From: Streptococcus acidominimus
GTDB lineage: Bacteria > Bacillota > Bacilli > Lactobacillales > Streptococcaceae
Assembly (NCBI RefSeq): GCF_001921825.1
Contig: NZ_MSJL01000003.1
Coordinates: 19,499 to 83,498 of the forward strand
DNA length: 64,000 nt
Direction: 5' to 3'
Every line of letters begins with the position of its first letter. Position 1 is the first letter of the stretch. This document shows positions 7,914-16,672 of the stretch, in pieces. The position numbers were made by a program, and so were the translations under genes. The notes beneath the pieces were generated by a model. It saw only the letters and a program-made list of their open reading frames with translations, ran no database searches and was not told the DNA's origin.

Positions 7914-9902
7914 TTATGCTTTAAAAATTGTTTGTCCGCGTTCCACTTGGCGTGGGAGGTCTCCGATAATTTCCGTTGGAAACTCAGAGTAGTTGGTGAT
8001 GATGACAGGTGTCTCTACCACCAGTCCAGCTTCTTTGATTGTCTCAATATCAAAGCTGATTAACTTGTCCCCAGCCTTGATCCGATCACCTTGTTGGATA
8101 TGTGCTTCAAAGCCCTTTCCTTCAAGGGAAACAGTATCCATGCCGATATGTATCAGCATTTCAACTCCGTTTGTAGCGGTGATACCAACCGCGTGCTTGG
8201 TTGGAAAGAGGACAGAAACGACGCCGTCAATCGGTGCGGTCAATTCACCCTCACTTGGTTCGATCAGGACACCCTGACCCATTAGACCAGAAGCAAAGAC
8301 GGGATCAGTGGCAGTTGCGAGTTCTTTTGCCTGACCAGTCAAGGGGCTGATAATATCAGCAGGAGCCTTTGTTTCGCTTTCTTCAGTTGAGGCTATAACT
8401 TCTTCAGTAGCTTCTTCTTTTTTCACGAATAGACCTGTTTTGGCAAAGACCAAGGTCAAGATAAAGGGTACGACAATGGCAATCACCATGGTCAATACAA
8501 AGGCACCCAAGTATTTAGAATTGATAGAAAGAAGGGCTGGAAGTCCTCCGACCCCAACGGCGTTGGCTTGGATGTTTAACATGACACAGACCAGACCTGC
8601 AAGAGAAGAACCAATCATTCCTGCGACAAATGGATAGATATATTTGACGTTGACCCCAAAGAGGGCTGGCTCTGTGACACCAAGATAGGCAGAGATAGTA
8701 GCGGGAAGAGCCACTTGTGCTTCGCGTTCGTTGTGACGTTTCATGAAGAAGTAGGCAAATACAGCAGAACCTTGAGCGATATTTGACAGTGCAATCATTG
8801 GCCATAGACCGGTTGTGTGAGTGGCAGTATCAGCCACGAGTTGAGTGTCAATCGCGTTGGTCATGTGGTGGAGACCCGTGATCACAAATGGTGCATAGAG
8901 GGCACCGAATACAAGACCGAAGAGCCATTTGAATGAACCGGTTAGACCAGCAAGTACGACTGTCGATAGTCCTTTACCAATCGTCCAACCGATAGGACCA
9001 AGCACTGTGTGGGCAAGGATGAGGGCTGGGACAAGCGAGAGAAAAGGAACGGCGATCATGGAAATCACTTCTGGAGTGACCTTGCGCCAGAATCTTTCAA
9101 GATGGGCGAGTGACAGTCCCGCAAGGAGGGCTGGGATGACTTGCGCTTGGTAGCCTATACGGGTAATGGATGCAAAGCCGAAGTTCCAAGTCCATTTTTC
9201 TGCAATTTCTGCTGCTGATGTGGTTGGCACAGCGTAGGCATTGAGCAATTGTGGTGACACCAGACAGATACCAAGAACGATACCAAGGATTTGAGTAGTG
9301 CCCATTTTACGGGTGACAGACCAAGTGATTCCGACAGGCAAGAAGTGGAAAATCGCTTCACCTGGTAGCCATAGGAAGTTGTATATTCCATTCCAGAATT
9401 GAGAAATATCGGCGATAGTATTGTAGACGGGTTCTCCTTGCTCATTGACCTGCTTAACGCCGTCAATGATTTTTCGACCGAGCCATTCCATCTGCATCTC
9501 TCCAAGGACGTTACGGAAACCGAGGATCAAGCCCCCAACGACCAAGGCTGGAATAATCGGTGTGAAGATTTCAGCAAGCATGGTCATCACGCGCTGGATC
9601 ATGTTTTGGTTGCTCTTTGCTGCAGATTTTGCGGCTTCTTTTGAGACTCCTTCAATACCTGAAATCGCGGTGAAGTCATTGTAGAAGATAGGGACATCAT
9701 TTCCGATAATGACTTGGAACTGACCTGCGTTGGTGAAGGTTCCTTTGACAGCAGGAATGGTTTCGATTGTTTTGACATCTGCTTTTTGGGGATCTCCCAA
9801 GACGAAACGCATCCGCGTTGCGCAGTGTGTAACGGCTGTAACGTTTTCCTTACCACCGATTGCTTCAAGGAGGGTCTTAGCCTCTTGTTCAAATTTTCCC
9901 AT
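7914..9902 (-). CDS. treP: PTS trehalose transporter, EIIBCA
   Basis: 662 residues from the ATG at 9902 (MGKFEQEAKTL). Upstream in-frame codons reach into the promoter and are not used. The protein imports trehalose across the membrane with concomitant phosphorylation. The order is EIIB (1-85) with the phospho-cysteine in VTHCATRMRF (Cys27); EIIC (about 105-455) with many hydrophobic helices; and a C-terminal EIIA (about 500-660) with the glucose-type site IHIGMDTVSLEGKGF carrying the active His. The fused EIIA means no separate EIIA-Glc is needed. It is divergent from treR and upstream of treC, though separated from treC by repeats. Confidence 0.93.
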   Translation of the reverse strand: MGKFEQEAKTLLEAIGGKENVTAVTHCATRMRFVLGDPQKADVKTIETIPAVKGTFTNAGQFQVIIGNDVPIFYNDFTAISGIEGVSKEAAKSAAKSNQNMIQRVMTMLAEIFTPIIPALVVGGLILGFRNVLGEMQMEWLGRKIIDGVKQVNEQGEPVYNTIADISQFWNGIYNFLWLPGEAIFHFLPVGITWSVTRKMGTTQILGIVLGICLVSPQLLNAYAVPTTSAAEIAEKWTWNFGFASITRIGYQAQVIPALLAGLSLAHLERFWRKVTPEVISMIAVPFLSLVPALILAHTVLGPIGWTIGKGLSTVVLAGLTGSFKWLFGLVFGALYAPFVITGLHHMTNAIDTQLVADTATHTTGLWPMIALSNIAQGSAVFAYFFMKRHNEREAQVALPATISAYLGVTEPALFGVNVKYIYPFVAGMIGSSLAGLVCVMLNIQANAVGVGGLPALLSINSKYLGAFVLTMVIAIVVPFILTLVFAKTGLFVKKEEATEEVIASTEESETKAPADIISPLTGQAKELATATDPVFASGLMGQGVLIEPSEGELTAPIDGVVSVLFPTKHAVGITATNGVEMLIHIGMDTVSLEGKGFEAHIQQGDRIKAGDKLISFDIETIKEAGLVVETPVIITNYSEFPTEIIGDLPRQVERGQTIFKA

Positions 9903-9954
9903 TGATCTGTTTTCCTTAGACGATAGCTGAACTATGTCTCCTTTCTTTTTCGTA

Positions 9955-10016
9955 AAATTTGTACGGACAAATTTAAAAGACAAAAATATTGTATCCGATT
10001 TCAAGATGGATTGCAA
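9955..10016 (-). promoter_or_regulatory. treP promoter and palindromic operator
   Basis: On the minus strand a -35 TTGCAA (10011-10016) and a -10 TACAAT (9988-9993) are 17 bp apart. Just downstream is AAATTTGT-ACGG-ACAAATTT (9955-9974). Its 8-bp arms fit a GntR-type operator and resemble the TTGTATATACAA-like Tre boxes. TreR is encoded divergently next door, so TreR repression relieved by trehalose-6-phosphate is the natural reading. Confidence 0.7.
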
Positions 10017-10043
10017 GCTTTTTTTTCAAAAAAATTTAGATTT

Positions 10044-10052
10044 TGTTATAAT
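10044..10052 (+). promoter_or_regulatory. treR promoter, extended -10
   Basis: TG-T-TATAAT (10044-10052), with a poor -35 (TTTCAA at 10024-10029, 17 bp spacing). The AGGAG at 10053-10057 lies directly against the -10. If this promoter is right, that AGGAG would fall outside the transcript, which matters for the choice of the treR start. Confidence 0.5.
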
Positions 10053-10064
10053 AGGAGCAGTTGT

Positions 10065-10808
10065 ATGATAAAAAGCAGACCAATGGAAAGAATGATGAAA
10101 AAATATCAGGAAATTTTCAATAATATAAAAGAAAAAATTGAAGGAAATATCTATCCAGCAGAGCATGTCTTGCCGACGGAAAAAGAGCTGCAGCGTCAGT
10201 ATCAGGTCAGTCGTGATACGATCCGTAAAGCATTGGCCATGCTGACAGAGCGCGGATTGATCCAAAAGGTACAGGGAAAGGGATCATTGGTTTTAAGGCA
10301 GGAGTTGCTTGATTTTCCGGTGTCGGGACTTACCTCCTATCAAGAATTGACCCAATCGCTTCATGTGGACAGTCATACGGAGGTGGTGAGCTTGGAGCTT
10401 CTGACCGTTACGAGCACTTTATCCCAGTTGACGGGTTTTGAACCTTACAGTCAGGTTTGGAAACTTGTCCGTATAAGGTCGATTGACGGTAAGATTTCGG
10501 TCCTTGATACGGATTATCTGTCGCATGATCTGGTTCCACATTTGCCCAAGGAGATTGCTCAAGTTTCCATCTATGCCTATTTAGAAGGGGATCTGGGTCT
10601 GGATATTGCTTATGCCCAAAAGGAAATCACGGTTGAGCCGACCAATCGGCAGGAAAGAGACTTGATGCAGACTAAGGATGATTACTTGGTTCAAATTCGC
10701 TCACGTGTCTTTTTAGGCAATACCCAACAGTTCCAATACACAGAAAGCAAACATAAGATTGATAAGTTTCGCTTTGTTGATTTTGCGCGACGAAAGAAAA
10801 TGCTGTGA
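10065..10808 (+). CDS. treR: Trehalose operon repressor, GntR family
   Basis: About 247 residues from ATG 10065. An N-terminal GntR winged helix (about 10-85: LPTEKELQRQYQVSRDTIRKAL) is followed by a UTRA ligand-binding domain (about 100-245) that in TreR binds trehalose-6-phosphate. It is divergent from treP with an operator between them. ATG 10065 has AGGAG at ideal spacing, but that site overlaps the predicted -10. Starts at 10083 or 10095 would fit the promoter better and cost only residues before the HTH domain. Confidence 0.88.
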   Translation: MIKSRPMERMMKKYQEIFNNIKEKIEGNIYPAEHVLPTEKELQRQYQVSRDTIRKALAMLTERGLIQKVQGKGSLVLRQELLDFPVSGLTSYQELTQSLHVDSHTEVVSLELLTVTSTLSQLTGFEPYSQVWKLVRIRSIDGKISVLDTDYLSHDLVPHLPKEIAQVSIYAYLEGDLGLDIAYAQKEITVEPTNRQERDLMQTKDDYLVQIRSRVFLGNTQQFQYTESKHKIDKFRFVDFARRKKML

Positions 10809-10833
10809 TTTCCGTCAAGAGCATAGCATGCCG

Positions 10834-10854
10834 ATTAGCCAAACGGCTGATTTT
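10834..10854 (+). terminator. Weak hairpin terminator after treR
   Basis: ATTAGCC-AAAC-GGCTGAT forms a 7-bp stem with one G-T pair, followed by only four T. It could end treR transcripts just before the zapA promoter. Confidence 0.45.
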
Positions 10855-10856
10855 AG

Positions 10857-10864
10857 GATATAAT
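10857..10864 (+). promoter_or_regulatory. Probable zapA promoter -10
   Basis: GATATAATAG carries a consensus TATAAT at 10859-10864, 19 bp before the zapA start. The -35 region (TAGCCA at 10836) is poor. Confidence 0.4.
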
Positions 10865-10882
10865 AGTAGGTGAGGTAATTTT

Positions 10883-11194
10883 ATGGCAAATTTAAATCGA
10901 TACAAATTTACATTCGGAGACAAGCAGTTGACGCTCACAACAGAGCATGACAATCTTTTTATGGAAGAAATTGAGCGGATTGCGCAGGAAAAATACCAGG
11001 CAATCAAAGAAAAGATGCCGACAGCAGATCCTGAGACGCTGGCCTTGTTGCTTGCGATCAATGCCTTATCTGTCCAATTGAAACGGGAGATGGAGCATGA
11101 GAAAGTAGAGGCTGAACTGGCGAGTATGAAAGAAAAAGTTCTCAAGAAAAATCTAACCCTTTTAGATTTAGATGAACTTGAGGATCCGTCATGA
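10883..11194 (+). CDS. zapA: Cell division protein ZapA
   Basis: 103 residues. ZapA binds FtsZ and bundles its protofilaments in the Z ring. The N-terminal half has the ZapA beta-rich head (NRYKFTFGDKQLTLTT, EIERIAQEKYQ). The C-terminal half is a long helix or coiled coil (about 48-95) used for dimer and tetramer formation. GAGG with correct spacing precedes ATG 10883. It overlaps cvpA by 4 bp, and the zapA-cvpA-mutS2 order is common in streptococci. Confidence 0.88.
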   Translation: MANLNRYKFTFGDKQLTLTTEHDNLFMEEIERIAQEKYQAIKEKMPTADPETLALLLAINALSVQLKREMEHEKVEAELASMKEKVLKKNLTLLDLDELEDPS

Positions 11195-11736
11195 TAACAT
11201 TGCTTTTACTGATAATCTTATTATGGAGTTTTTATATTGGTTATAGTAGGGGGATTGTGCTACAAAGCTATTACACCTTTGCCAGTATCTTTGCTCTTAT
11301 CATTGCGGCAGGTCAGTTTAAAAAACTCGTCCAGCTACTCTACTTGTGGGTACCGTTTGCCACAGCAAGTCAGGGAGCTAGTACCTACTATTTTGATAGC
11401 CAATACTTGTTCAGCTTAGATAAGATTTTCTATGCGGGCCTAGCCTTTTTGGTCGTTTATATACTTGTCTATGCGGTGATGAGACTGCTAGGGCTCTTGA
11501 TGCACTTGGTACGTTTTGCTGATCCAGATACGACAGTAACCAATGTTGTCAGCGGGAGCTTAGCGGTTATCGTAGCGCTTCTCTCCTTGCAGATTGTTCT
11601 GACCATTGCAGCAACCATTCCGCTTGCATCAGTGCAAGAGACGCTCCATAAGAGTTGGCTGGCGAATGCGATTATCCAATATACGCCCATTACGAGCAGC
11701 CTGTTTAAAAACTTGTGGATTGCTGTGATTGGATAA
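11191..11736 (+). CDS. cvpA: CvpA family membrane protein
   Basis: 181 residues with four to five hydrophobic segments (about 2-20, 28-48, 75-100, 115-145) and the CvpA pattern near the N terminus (SFYIGYSRGI). In E. coli CvpA is needed for colicin V production; its general molecular role is unknown. The ATGA overlap with zapA shows translational coupling. It ends before the long repeat-filled gap that precedes mutS2, so mutS2 may be transcribed separately here. Confidence 0.85.
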   Translation: MITLLLLIILLWSFYIGYSRGIVLQSYYTFASIFALIIAAGQFKKLVQLLYLWVPFATASQGASTYYFDSQYLFSLDKIFYAGLAFLVVYILVYAVMRLLGLLMHLVRFADPDTTVTNVVSGSLAVIVALLSLQIVLTIAATIPLASVQETLHKSWLANAIIQYTPITSSLFKNLWIAVIG

Positions 11737-12615
11737 TAGGAGACTTATTTCGTTGAAAAGGGGTTGAGCACATGTTGCCCAGTCCCTCTGTTTTTACAGG
11801 TAAGACTGATACAGGTCATAGGAAGATAGGGACGAAAGAGGATACGAGACTTGGTGGAGAGGAGCTGCACTAGCTAGAAACCAGTATGTGTTACTTTAGG
11901 GAGCTAGTCTAATTGGCTATTTTTAGGAAATAAGTTGAAAATCCCGCAGGAGCTTTTTACTCGTCAAAACTCCTATTTTGCCGTAGCTGTTACGAGCTTG
12001 CTCGTTGTACAGATACGGTATTAACAGTTAGGAAAGTGACTGTTAATACATAAATGGGGTATGCTTTGCTCGCTTCAACAGTCTAGGAATAGACTGTTGA
12101 AGGTTGGAAATAAAACGAGTGCAACTCGTGTCAAACAGTCTAGGAATAGACTGTGGGAGGTTGGAAATAAAACGAGTGCAACTCGTGTCACACGCTCTCG
12201 TATCTTGTATAATTGAACTCGGATTAAGAGCTGTGTAAAAAAGATAGATTTCCTCGTGTTCATGGAACACCACGTCAATCTCCTATTTTTACTTTACTCT
12301 TCGCGTCCTCTGTATCTACACGTCCTAAACTCTGTGCGAAAAAGAGACGCAGCTGTCTAGGTTTAGCTAGTTATAGCTGTGGCTACCTTTAGGTATAAAT
12401 CTTCCTAGCTCCAAAGGTATGGGATACCTTTGGAGGCGGGAAATAGAAGTTTGCAGAGCAAACTCTCGTCTAAAAGCTCTGCGTCAGATTTCCTAGTTTA
12501 CCGTAACTGTTGCAGGCTATGCCTGCTTTACAGGTACAGTAATAACAGTCAGGGAAGTGACTGTTATTACCTGAAGAAGTGCGCTGTGAGTTTTTAACGG
12601 GCTTTGTATCTTGTT
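11737..12615. repeat. Stem-loop mosaic repeat region between cvpA and mutS2
   Basis: This roughly 880-bp stretch holds no supported gene. Near 12072 and 12133 two tandem units of about 60 bp each carry an ACAGTCT-AGGAAT-AGACTGT hairpin followed by ACGAGT-GCA-ACTCGT. Later hairpins are TGTTCATGGAACA (12258); CCAAAGGTAT-GGG-ATACCTTTGG (12412, 10-bp arms); GCAGAGC with GCTCTGC (12454-12484); GCAGGC-TAT-GCCTGC (12512); and AACAGTCA-GGGAAG-TGACTGTT (12544). Many match blocks near 7200-7400. An imperfect GC-rich hairpin near 11757-11800 followed by T residues may terminate cvpA. Confidence 0.65.
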
Positions 12616-12627
12616 GGAGAAAGAAAG

Positions 12628-14961
12628 ATGAATCAAAAAATAATGGAAACGTTGGAGTTTCAGAAGGTCAAGGCCTTATTGGAACCCTTTATTTTGACAG
12701 AACAGGGGGCTCTTGAATTGCAGGAGCTTATGCCCATGACAGATGAGGCGCGGATTCAGCAAGCCTTTGATGAAGTGGTAGATATGGGCCAGCTCTTTGT
12801 GGAGCGTCCCCACTTTAGCTTAGGGGCTACGGTTGATATTGCGCCTGCTACCAAACGTCTGGACTTGGAAGCAAATCTCAATATTCCTGAACTTTTGGCG
12901 GTCAAAAAGGTCTTAGAAGTGTCAAAGGATTTGGTAGATTTTTACCAGCAGTTGGAAAATGTAGACTTGGTTCGCCTGCCGTCTTTGTTTGAAAAAATTG
13001 AACTTTTCCCCCATATTCAAGGGAGCTTGCAGGCTATCAATAATGCGGGCTTTGTAGAAGATTTTGCTAGTGAAAAGTTGGCGCAAATTCGTAGAAAGAT
13101 TCGCGAATCGGAGGAGCAAATCAGACAGGTCTTGCAGGAGCTACTCAAGACCAAGAGTGATATCTTGACGGATACGGTTCTGGCTAGTCGGAATGGTCGC
13201 AATGTCCTTCCTGTCAAAAATACCTACCGTAACCGGATCTCGGGTGTGGTTCATGATATTTCAGCGTCTGGGTCAACAGTCTATATTGAGCCACGTGCGG
13301 TCGTCTCTCTCAATGAAGAAATGACCCATGCTAAGGCGGAGGAACGGCATGAAATTAGCCGTATCTTGCAGGAATTATCGACCATGTTGCGACCGCATAG
13401 CCGGGTTGTGCGCAATAACGCTTGGGTGATCGGTCACCTTGATCTTATCCGTGCCAAGCACCTATTTGCCCGCACTTATCAGGCTACCATTCCTAGTTTG
13501 TCCTCGACCAAGGATATTGCCCTCTTAAATGTCCGCCATCCGCTCTTGGCACATCCTGTGCCCAATGATTTGTATTTCAGGGAAGACCTAACCGCTATCG
13601 TGATTACTGGTCCCAATACGGGTGGTAAGACCATTATGTTAAAGACACTTGGGCTAACTCACATCATGGCTCAATCAGGTTTGCCCATTCTAGCGGATAA
13701 GGGGAGCCGAGTTGCTCTCTTTCGTGAGATGTTTGCAGATATTGGGGACGAACAGTCGATTGAGCAAAGTCTATCGACCTTTTCCAGTCACATGACCCAC
13801 ACGGTGGGTATTTTGGCGACTGCTGACCAAGATTCTCTCATCTTATTTGACGAATTGGGGGCTGGGACTGACCCGCAGGAAGGTGCCTCTCTTGCCATGG
13901 CTATCTTAGAAGACTTGCGCTTGCGGGGGATAAAGACGATGGCGACGACCCATTATCCTGAATTAAAAGCCTACGGCATTGAGACGGTCGGTGTAGAAAA
14001 TGCCAGCATGGAGTTTGATAGTCAGAGCCTGCGACCAACCTACAAATTCATGCAGGGGGTTCCGGGTCGCTCCAATGCCTTTGATATTGCCAAGCGTCTC
14101 GGCTTATCGACAGCTATCATTAGTGATGCCGAAAGGATGACGAAGACGGACAGCGATGTCAATCACATCATTGAAAAGCTAGAAGCACAGACGGTGGAAA
14201 GTAGGAAGCGTCTTGATACGATCCGTGAGGTAGAGCAGGAAAATCTCAAGATGAACCGGGTCTTGAAGAAACTCTATCATGAATTTTCACGGGAGAAAGA
14301 AGCAGAGCTAAACAAGGCACGCTTAGAAGCCCAAGAGATTGTCACCCTAGCACTGGCAGAAAGTGATGATATTTTAAAAAATCTTCATAGTCAGGCCAGT
14401 CTAAAACCGCATCAGATTATCGAGGCGAAGAGTCAGTTGAAAAAGTTAGCGCCAGAAGTTGTCGATCTTTCTAAAAATAAGGTTTTGAAAAAGGCTAAGA
14501 AAGAAAAAGCGGCGCGCGTGGGTGATGATATTTTGGTGATCAGTTATGGCCAGCGTGGTACTCTAGTTAAGCAGCTAAAAGACGGTCGCTGGGAGGCACA
14601 GGTCGGCTTGATTAAGATGACACTCAAGGCAGATGAATTTACCTTAATTAAGACTGAAAAAGAAGAGAAGCCAAAACCAAAACAAGTTCACCTTGTCAAA
14701 CGTGCTTCTGGAAAAGGCCCCAAAGCTCGCCTTGATTTGCGTGGAAAACGCTATGAGGCAGCCATGCAGGAATTGGATGAATTTATCGACCAAGCCTTGC
14801 TCAATAATATGTCTCAAGTGGACATCATTCATGGTATTGGAACAGGTGTTATCCGCGAAGGGGTCACCAAGTATCTCCGTCGAAACAAGCATGTCAAAGA
14901 ATTTGGCTATGCACCGCAGAATGCGGGAGGAAGTGGGGCAACCATTGTGACCTTTAAATAG
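12628..14961 (+). CDS. mutS2: Endonuclease MutS2 / RqcU
   Basis: 777 residues from ATG 12628 ([20 protein letters not shown]), preceded by GGAGAAAG. The MutS core and clamp region is followed by an ABC-type ATPase with Walker [18 protein letters not shown] near 335 and Walker [14 protein letters not shown] near 410. A KOW-like linker ([10 protein letters not shown]) and a C-terminal Smr nuclease domain ([30 protein letters not shown]) follow. MutS2 suppresses homologous recombination, and in Bacillus it also splits collided ribosomes. The length is normal. It stands after the 880-bp repeat region and has no obvious strong promoter. Confidence 0.94.
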   Translation: MNQKIMETLEFQKVKALLEPFILTEQGALELQELMPMTDEARIQQAFDEVVDMGQLFVERPHFSLGATVDIAPATKRLDLEANLNIPELLAVKKVLEVSKDLVDFYQQLENVDLVRLPSLFEKIELFPHIQGSLQAINNAGFVEDFASEKLAQIRRKIRESEEQIRQVLQELLKTKSDILTDTVLASRNGRNVLPVKNTYRNRISGVVHDISASGSTVYIEPRAVVSLNEEMTHAKAEERHEISRILQELSTMLRPHSRVVRNNAWVIGHLDLIRAKHLFARTYQATIPSLSSTKDIALLNVRHPLLAHPVPNDLYFREDLTAIVITGPNTGGKTIMLKTLGLTHIMAQSGLPILADKGSRVALFREMFADIGDEQSIEQSLSTFSSHMTHTVGILATADQDSLILFDELGAGTDPQEGASLAMAILEDLRLRGIKTMATTHYPELKAYGIETVGVENASMEFDSQSLRPTYKFMQGVPGRSNAFDIAKRLGLSTAIISDAERMTKTDSDVNHIIEKLEAQTVESRKRLDTIREVEQENLKMNRVLKKLYHEFSREKEAELNKARLEAQEIVTLALAESDDILKNLHSQASLKPHQIIEAKSQLKKLAPEVVDLSKNKVLKKAKKEKAARVGDDILVISYGQRGTLVKQLKDGRWEAQVGLIKMTLKADEFTLIKTEKEEKPKPKQVHLVKRASGKGPKARLDLRGKRYEAAMQELDEFIDQALLNNMSQVDIIHGIGTGVIREGVTKYLRRNKHVKEFGYAPQNAGGSGATIVTFK

Positions 14962-15029
14962 CTTTGTTTGAAAATGAGTGATACTTAATAACACGATTGG
15001 TTTTTCGGCATAAAGGAAAGGAGTAGGCA

Positions 15030-15713
15030 ATGCTCATTAGAAAGTACCAGACTGGTGATGAAAAAGGCTGGGTCTATACCAAGGCACTTAGCTATCTCTT
15101 TTCTCCCTTTTTTGATGACAGGGAGACGGTAAAGCCTCCCTTAAATACAGACATTTATGCTCACCGCATAGAGTGGGTGGCAGAAATAGCTGGACAGGTT
15201 GTGGGCTTGTTGGACATTGATATTTACAATCAAGAGTGTAGTCAGTCTTATAGATACGCCCCAGCCAATAAGGTAGCCTATTTCACCAATCTGGCAGTTC
15301 ATCCAGATTATCAAGGGCAAGGCATTGCTCAGGCTCTCTATGCGAAAGCCTTGGGTGAATTGCAGGAACATCAGGTAGAAAAATTAGCTATTTTTACGCG
15401 TGAGGGTGATGTCGCCAATCATCTTTATCAAAAATGGGGTGGTAAGCTCGTCTGTGTCGATTACCTCGTTATCGGTCAACCCAAGGATACACCTAAGGTT
15501 CGGTTTGGTGTGGAGTTGGACGAGGGGCGCTTATCTTTGACAGATAGGGCTGGGCAAGCCCTACCCTACTATCTCCGAGAGGGGATTTATATCGTTGCTG
15601 CTCAGGCAGATTTAGACCTGTTTGACATTAGACTATCAAGAATTGACATATATAGTGGATATTTTGCCGGCGTAGCAAATATTTTGAAAAAGCTTTCTTT
15701 TGGTGTAGAATAA
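15030..15713 (+). CDS. GNAT family N-acetyltransferase
   Basis: 227 residues. A GNAT fold fills the first 150, with the acetyl-CoA loop HPDYQGQGIAQALYAKA near residue 92 (Q-x-x-G-x-G/A) and the C-terminal strand pattern VANHLYQKWGGK. An extra domain of about 70 residues follows, which I cannot assign. The substrate is not visible from sequence. AAAGGAG precedes ATG 15030. It sits between mutS2 and trxA, the same direction as both, and is probably co-transcribed with trxA. Confidence 0.8.
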   Translation: MLIRKYQTGDEKGWVYTKALSYLFSPFFDDRETVKPPLNTDIYAHRIEWVAEIAGQVVGLLDIDIYNQECSQSYRYAPANKVAYFTNLAVHPDYQGQGIAQALYAKALGELQEHQVEKLAIFTREGDVANHLYQKWGGKLVCVDYLVIGQPKDTPKVRFGVELDEGRLSLTDRAGQALPYYLREGIYIVAAQADLDLFDIRLSRIDIYSGYFAGVANILKKLSFGVE

Positions 15714-15740
15714 CAGTACAAAGAAAAAAGGAGAACGAAT

Positions 15741-16055
15741 ATGGTTCAAGCAGTTACTGATGCAAACTTTGTCGAAGAAACCAAAGAAGGTCTTGTCTTG
15801 ATTGATTTTTGGGCAACTTGGTGTGGTCCATGCCGCATGCAGGCACCTATCTTGGAGCAACTAGCAGAAGAAATTCATGAAGATGAATTGAAGATTTTGA
15901 AAATGGATGTTGATGAAAATCCAAATACAGCTCGCGAATTTGGAATCATGTCCATCCCAACCCTCCTATTTAAGAAAGATGGAGAAGTTGTCAAACAAGT
16001 TGCTGGTGTCCATAGCAAAGAGCAGCTCAAGGCCATTGTCGCTGAACTTGCATAA
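15741..16055 (+). CDS. trxA: Thioredoxin
   Basis: 104 residues. This is a classic thioredoxin with the redox site [10 protein letters not shown] (Cys near 30 and 33), the cis-proline in SIPTLL near 75, and normal length. It reduces disulfides of cytoplasmic proteins and is recharged by thioredoxin reductase. AAAGGAG precedes the ATG. It is followed directly by a strong terminator. Confidence 0.96.
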   Translation: MVQAVTDANFVEETKEGLVLIDFWATWCGPCRMQAPILEQLAEEIHEDELKILKMDVDENPNTAREFGIMSIPTLLFKKDGEVVKQVAGVHSKEQLKAIVAELA

Positions 16056-16059
16056 AAAG

Positions 16060-16090
16060 AAAAGAGGTTGGGATGATCCCGACCTCTTTT
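16060..16090. terminator. Strong bidirectional-looking terminator after trxA
   Basis: AAAAGAGGT pairs with ACCTCTTTT, extended by T-G and GGG-CCC pairs around loop ATGAT, with T residues on the plus strand and A residues upstream. It ends trxA and can also serve minus-strand ybaB transcripts. The rest of the gap to ybaB (16091-16282) contains an ACGAGT-GGA-ACTCGT hairpin of the mosaic family and no gene. Confidence 0.8.
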
Positions 16091-16282
16091 GGTATAGATT
16101 GCTTTCTTTGCGTATTATACTCGTCAAACATCAAAATCTGACGTTGTTAACTCGCCTTGCTGGGTAAAAAGCTCCAGTGGAGGTTTTTAGCCTGTTCCCT
16201 TAAAACAAGATAGAACGAGTGGAACTCGTGTCAAGTGCGCCCCTCTTTGGGACATAACTGTTTCAGCTTTAGCCAATTAGTA

Positions 16283-16582
16283 TTAAAACGGTAGTTTTCC
16301 TGCAAAGGCTCCCAATGTTTTTTGGGTGGCTTGATCAATTTTTGTCAGTGCCTGATTGACCGCTTGAATGGTCATCTCTTGCAAGGTTTCCACATCATCT
16401 GCATCAACCACTTCCGGTTTAAAATCGATTGCTATAAGTTTCTTATCGCCTGTAAAGCGGACAGAAACCAAGTCTTGGACAGAGCTTCCCACAAACTCGG
16501 TTGCCGCCAATTCCGCCTGACCTTTCTCCATTTGCTTTTGCAATTTCTGGGCTTGCTTCATCATTTGTTGCATGTTCATCAT
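16283..16582 (-). CDS. ybaB: YbaB/EbfC nucleoid-associated protein
   Basis: 99 residues starting [15 protein letters not shown] at 16582, with AAAGGAG upstream at 16594-16600. It is a small DNA-binding dimer that coats the nucleoid; the family core [10 protein letters not shown]...[18 protein letters not shown] is intact. The prophage has integrated exactly at the 5' end: the start codon, the first seven codons and the RBS lie in the 43-bp att repeat, so the protein is unchanged. Everything upstream is phage DNA. An in-frame ATG at 16666 in phage DNA could add 28 residues, but the native start has the RBS. The native promoter is now at 56762-56770. Confidence 0.9.
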   Translation of the reverse strand: MMNMQQMMKQAQKLQKQMEKGQAELAATEFVGSSVQDLVSVRFTGDKKLIAIDFKPEVVDADDVETLQEMTIQAVNQALTKIDQATQKTLGAFAGKLPF

Positions 16583-16603
16583 AGTGTGTAGTTCTCCTTT
16601 ATT
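16561..16603. other. Prophage attachment site, int-proximal junction (43-bp core)
   Basis: These 43 bases are identical to 56687-56729 and mark the ends of the prophage. The core spans the ybaB ribosome binding site, its start codon and seven codons. The int gene stop lies 70 bp inside. One unit of phage DNA plus one core is 40,126 bp. Confidence 0.93.
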
Positions 16604-16645
16604 TATCAACGTTTCTATGGGTTTTTGTATCTTATAATTTATTGT

Positions 16646-16666
16646 TTTGGGGCAAGTTTGGGGCAA
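16646..16666. repeat. Paired direct repeats, likely integrase arm sites (left)
   Basis: TTTGGGGCAA occurs at 16646-16655 and again at 16657-16666, exactly 11 bp apart. The same pair, with the same 11-bp spacing, lies inside the other end at 56557-56575. Position and pairing fit arm-type binding sites for a tyrosine recombinase. Confidence 0.6.
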
Positions 16667-16672
16667 AAATTA

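Noticed and set aside
12043..12278. Two overlapping minus-strand frames with an internally repeated peptide (SCTRFISNLPQS and SCTRFISNLQQS)
   Set aside because: The peptide repeat only reflects the tandem hairpin units at 12072 and 12133; no RBS.
11737..12615. Repeat array considered as a CRISPR locus
   Set aside because: Units are self-complementary hairpins of differing sequence and spacing, with no constant repeat plus unique spacers and no cas genes in the window.
16583..16666. N-terminal extension of YbaB from ATG 16666
   Set aside because: The extension is phage DNA supplied by integration; the native start at 16582 has the AAAGGAG site and the family-typical N terminus.
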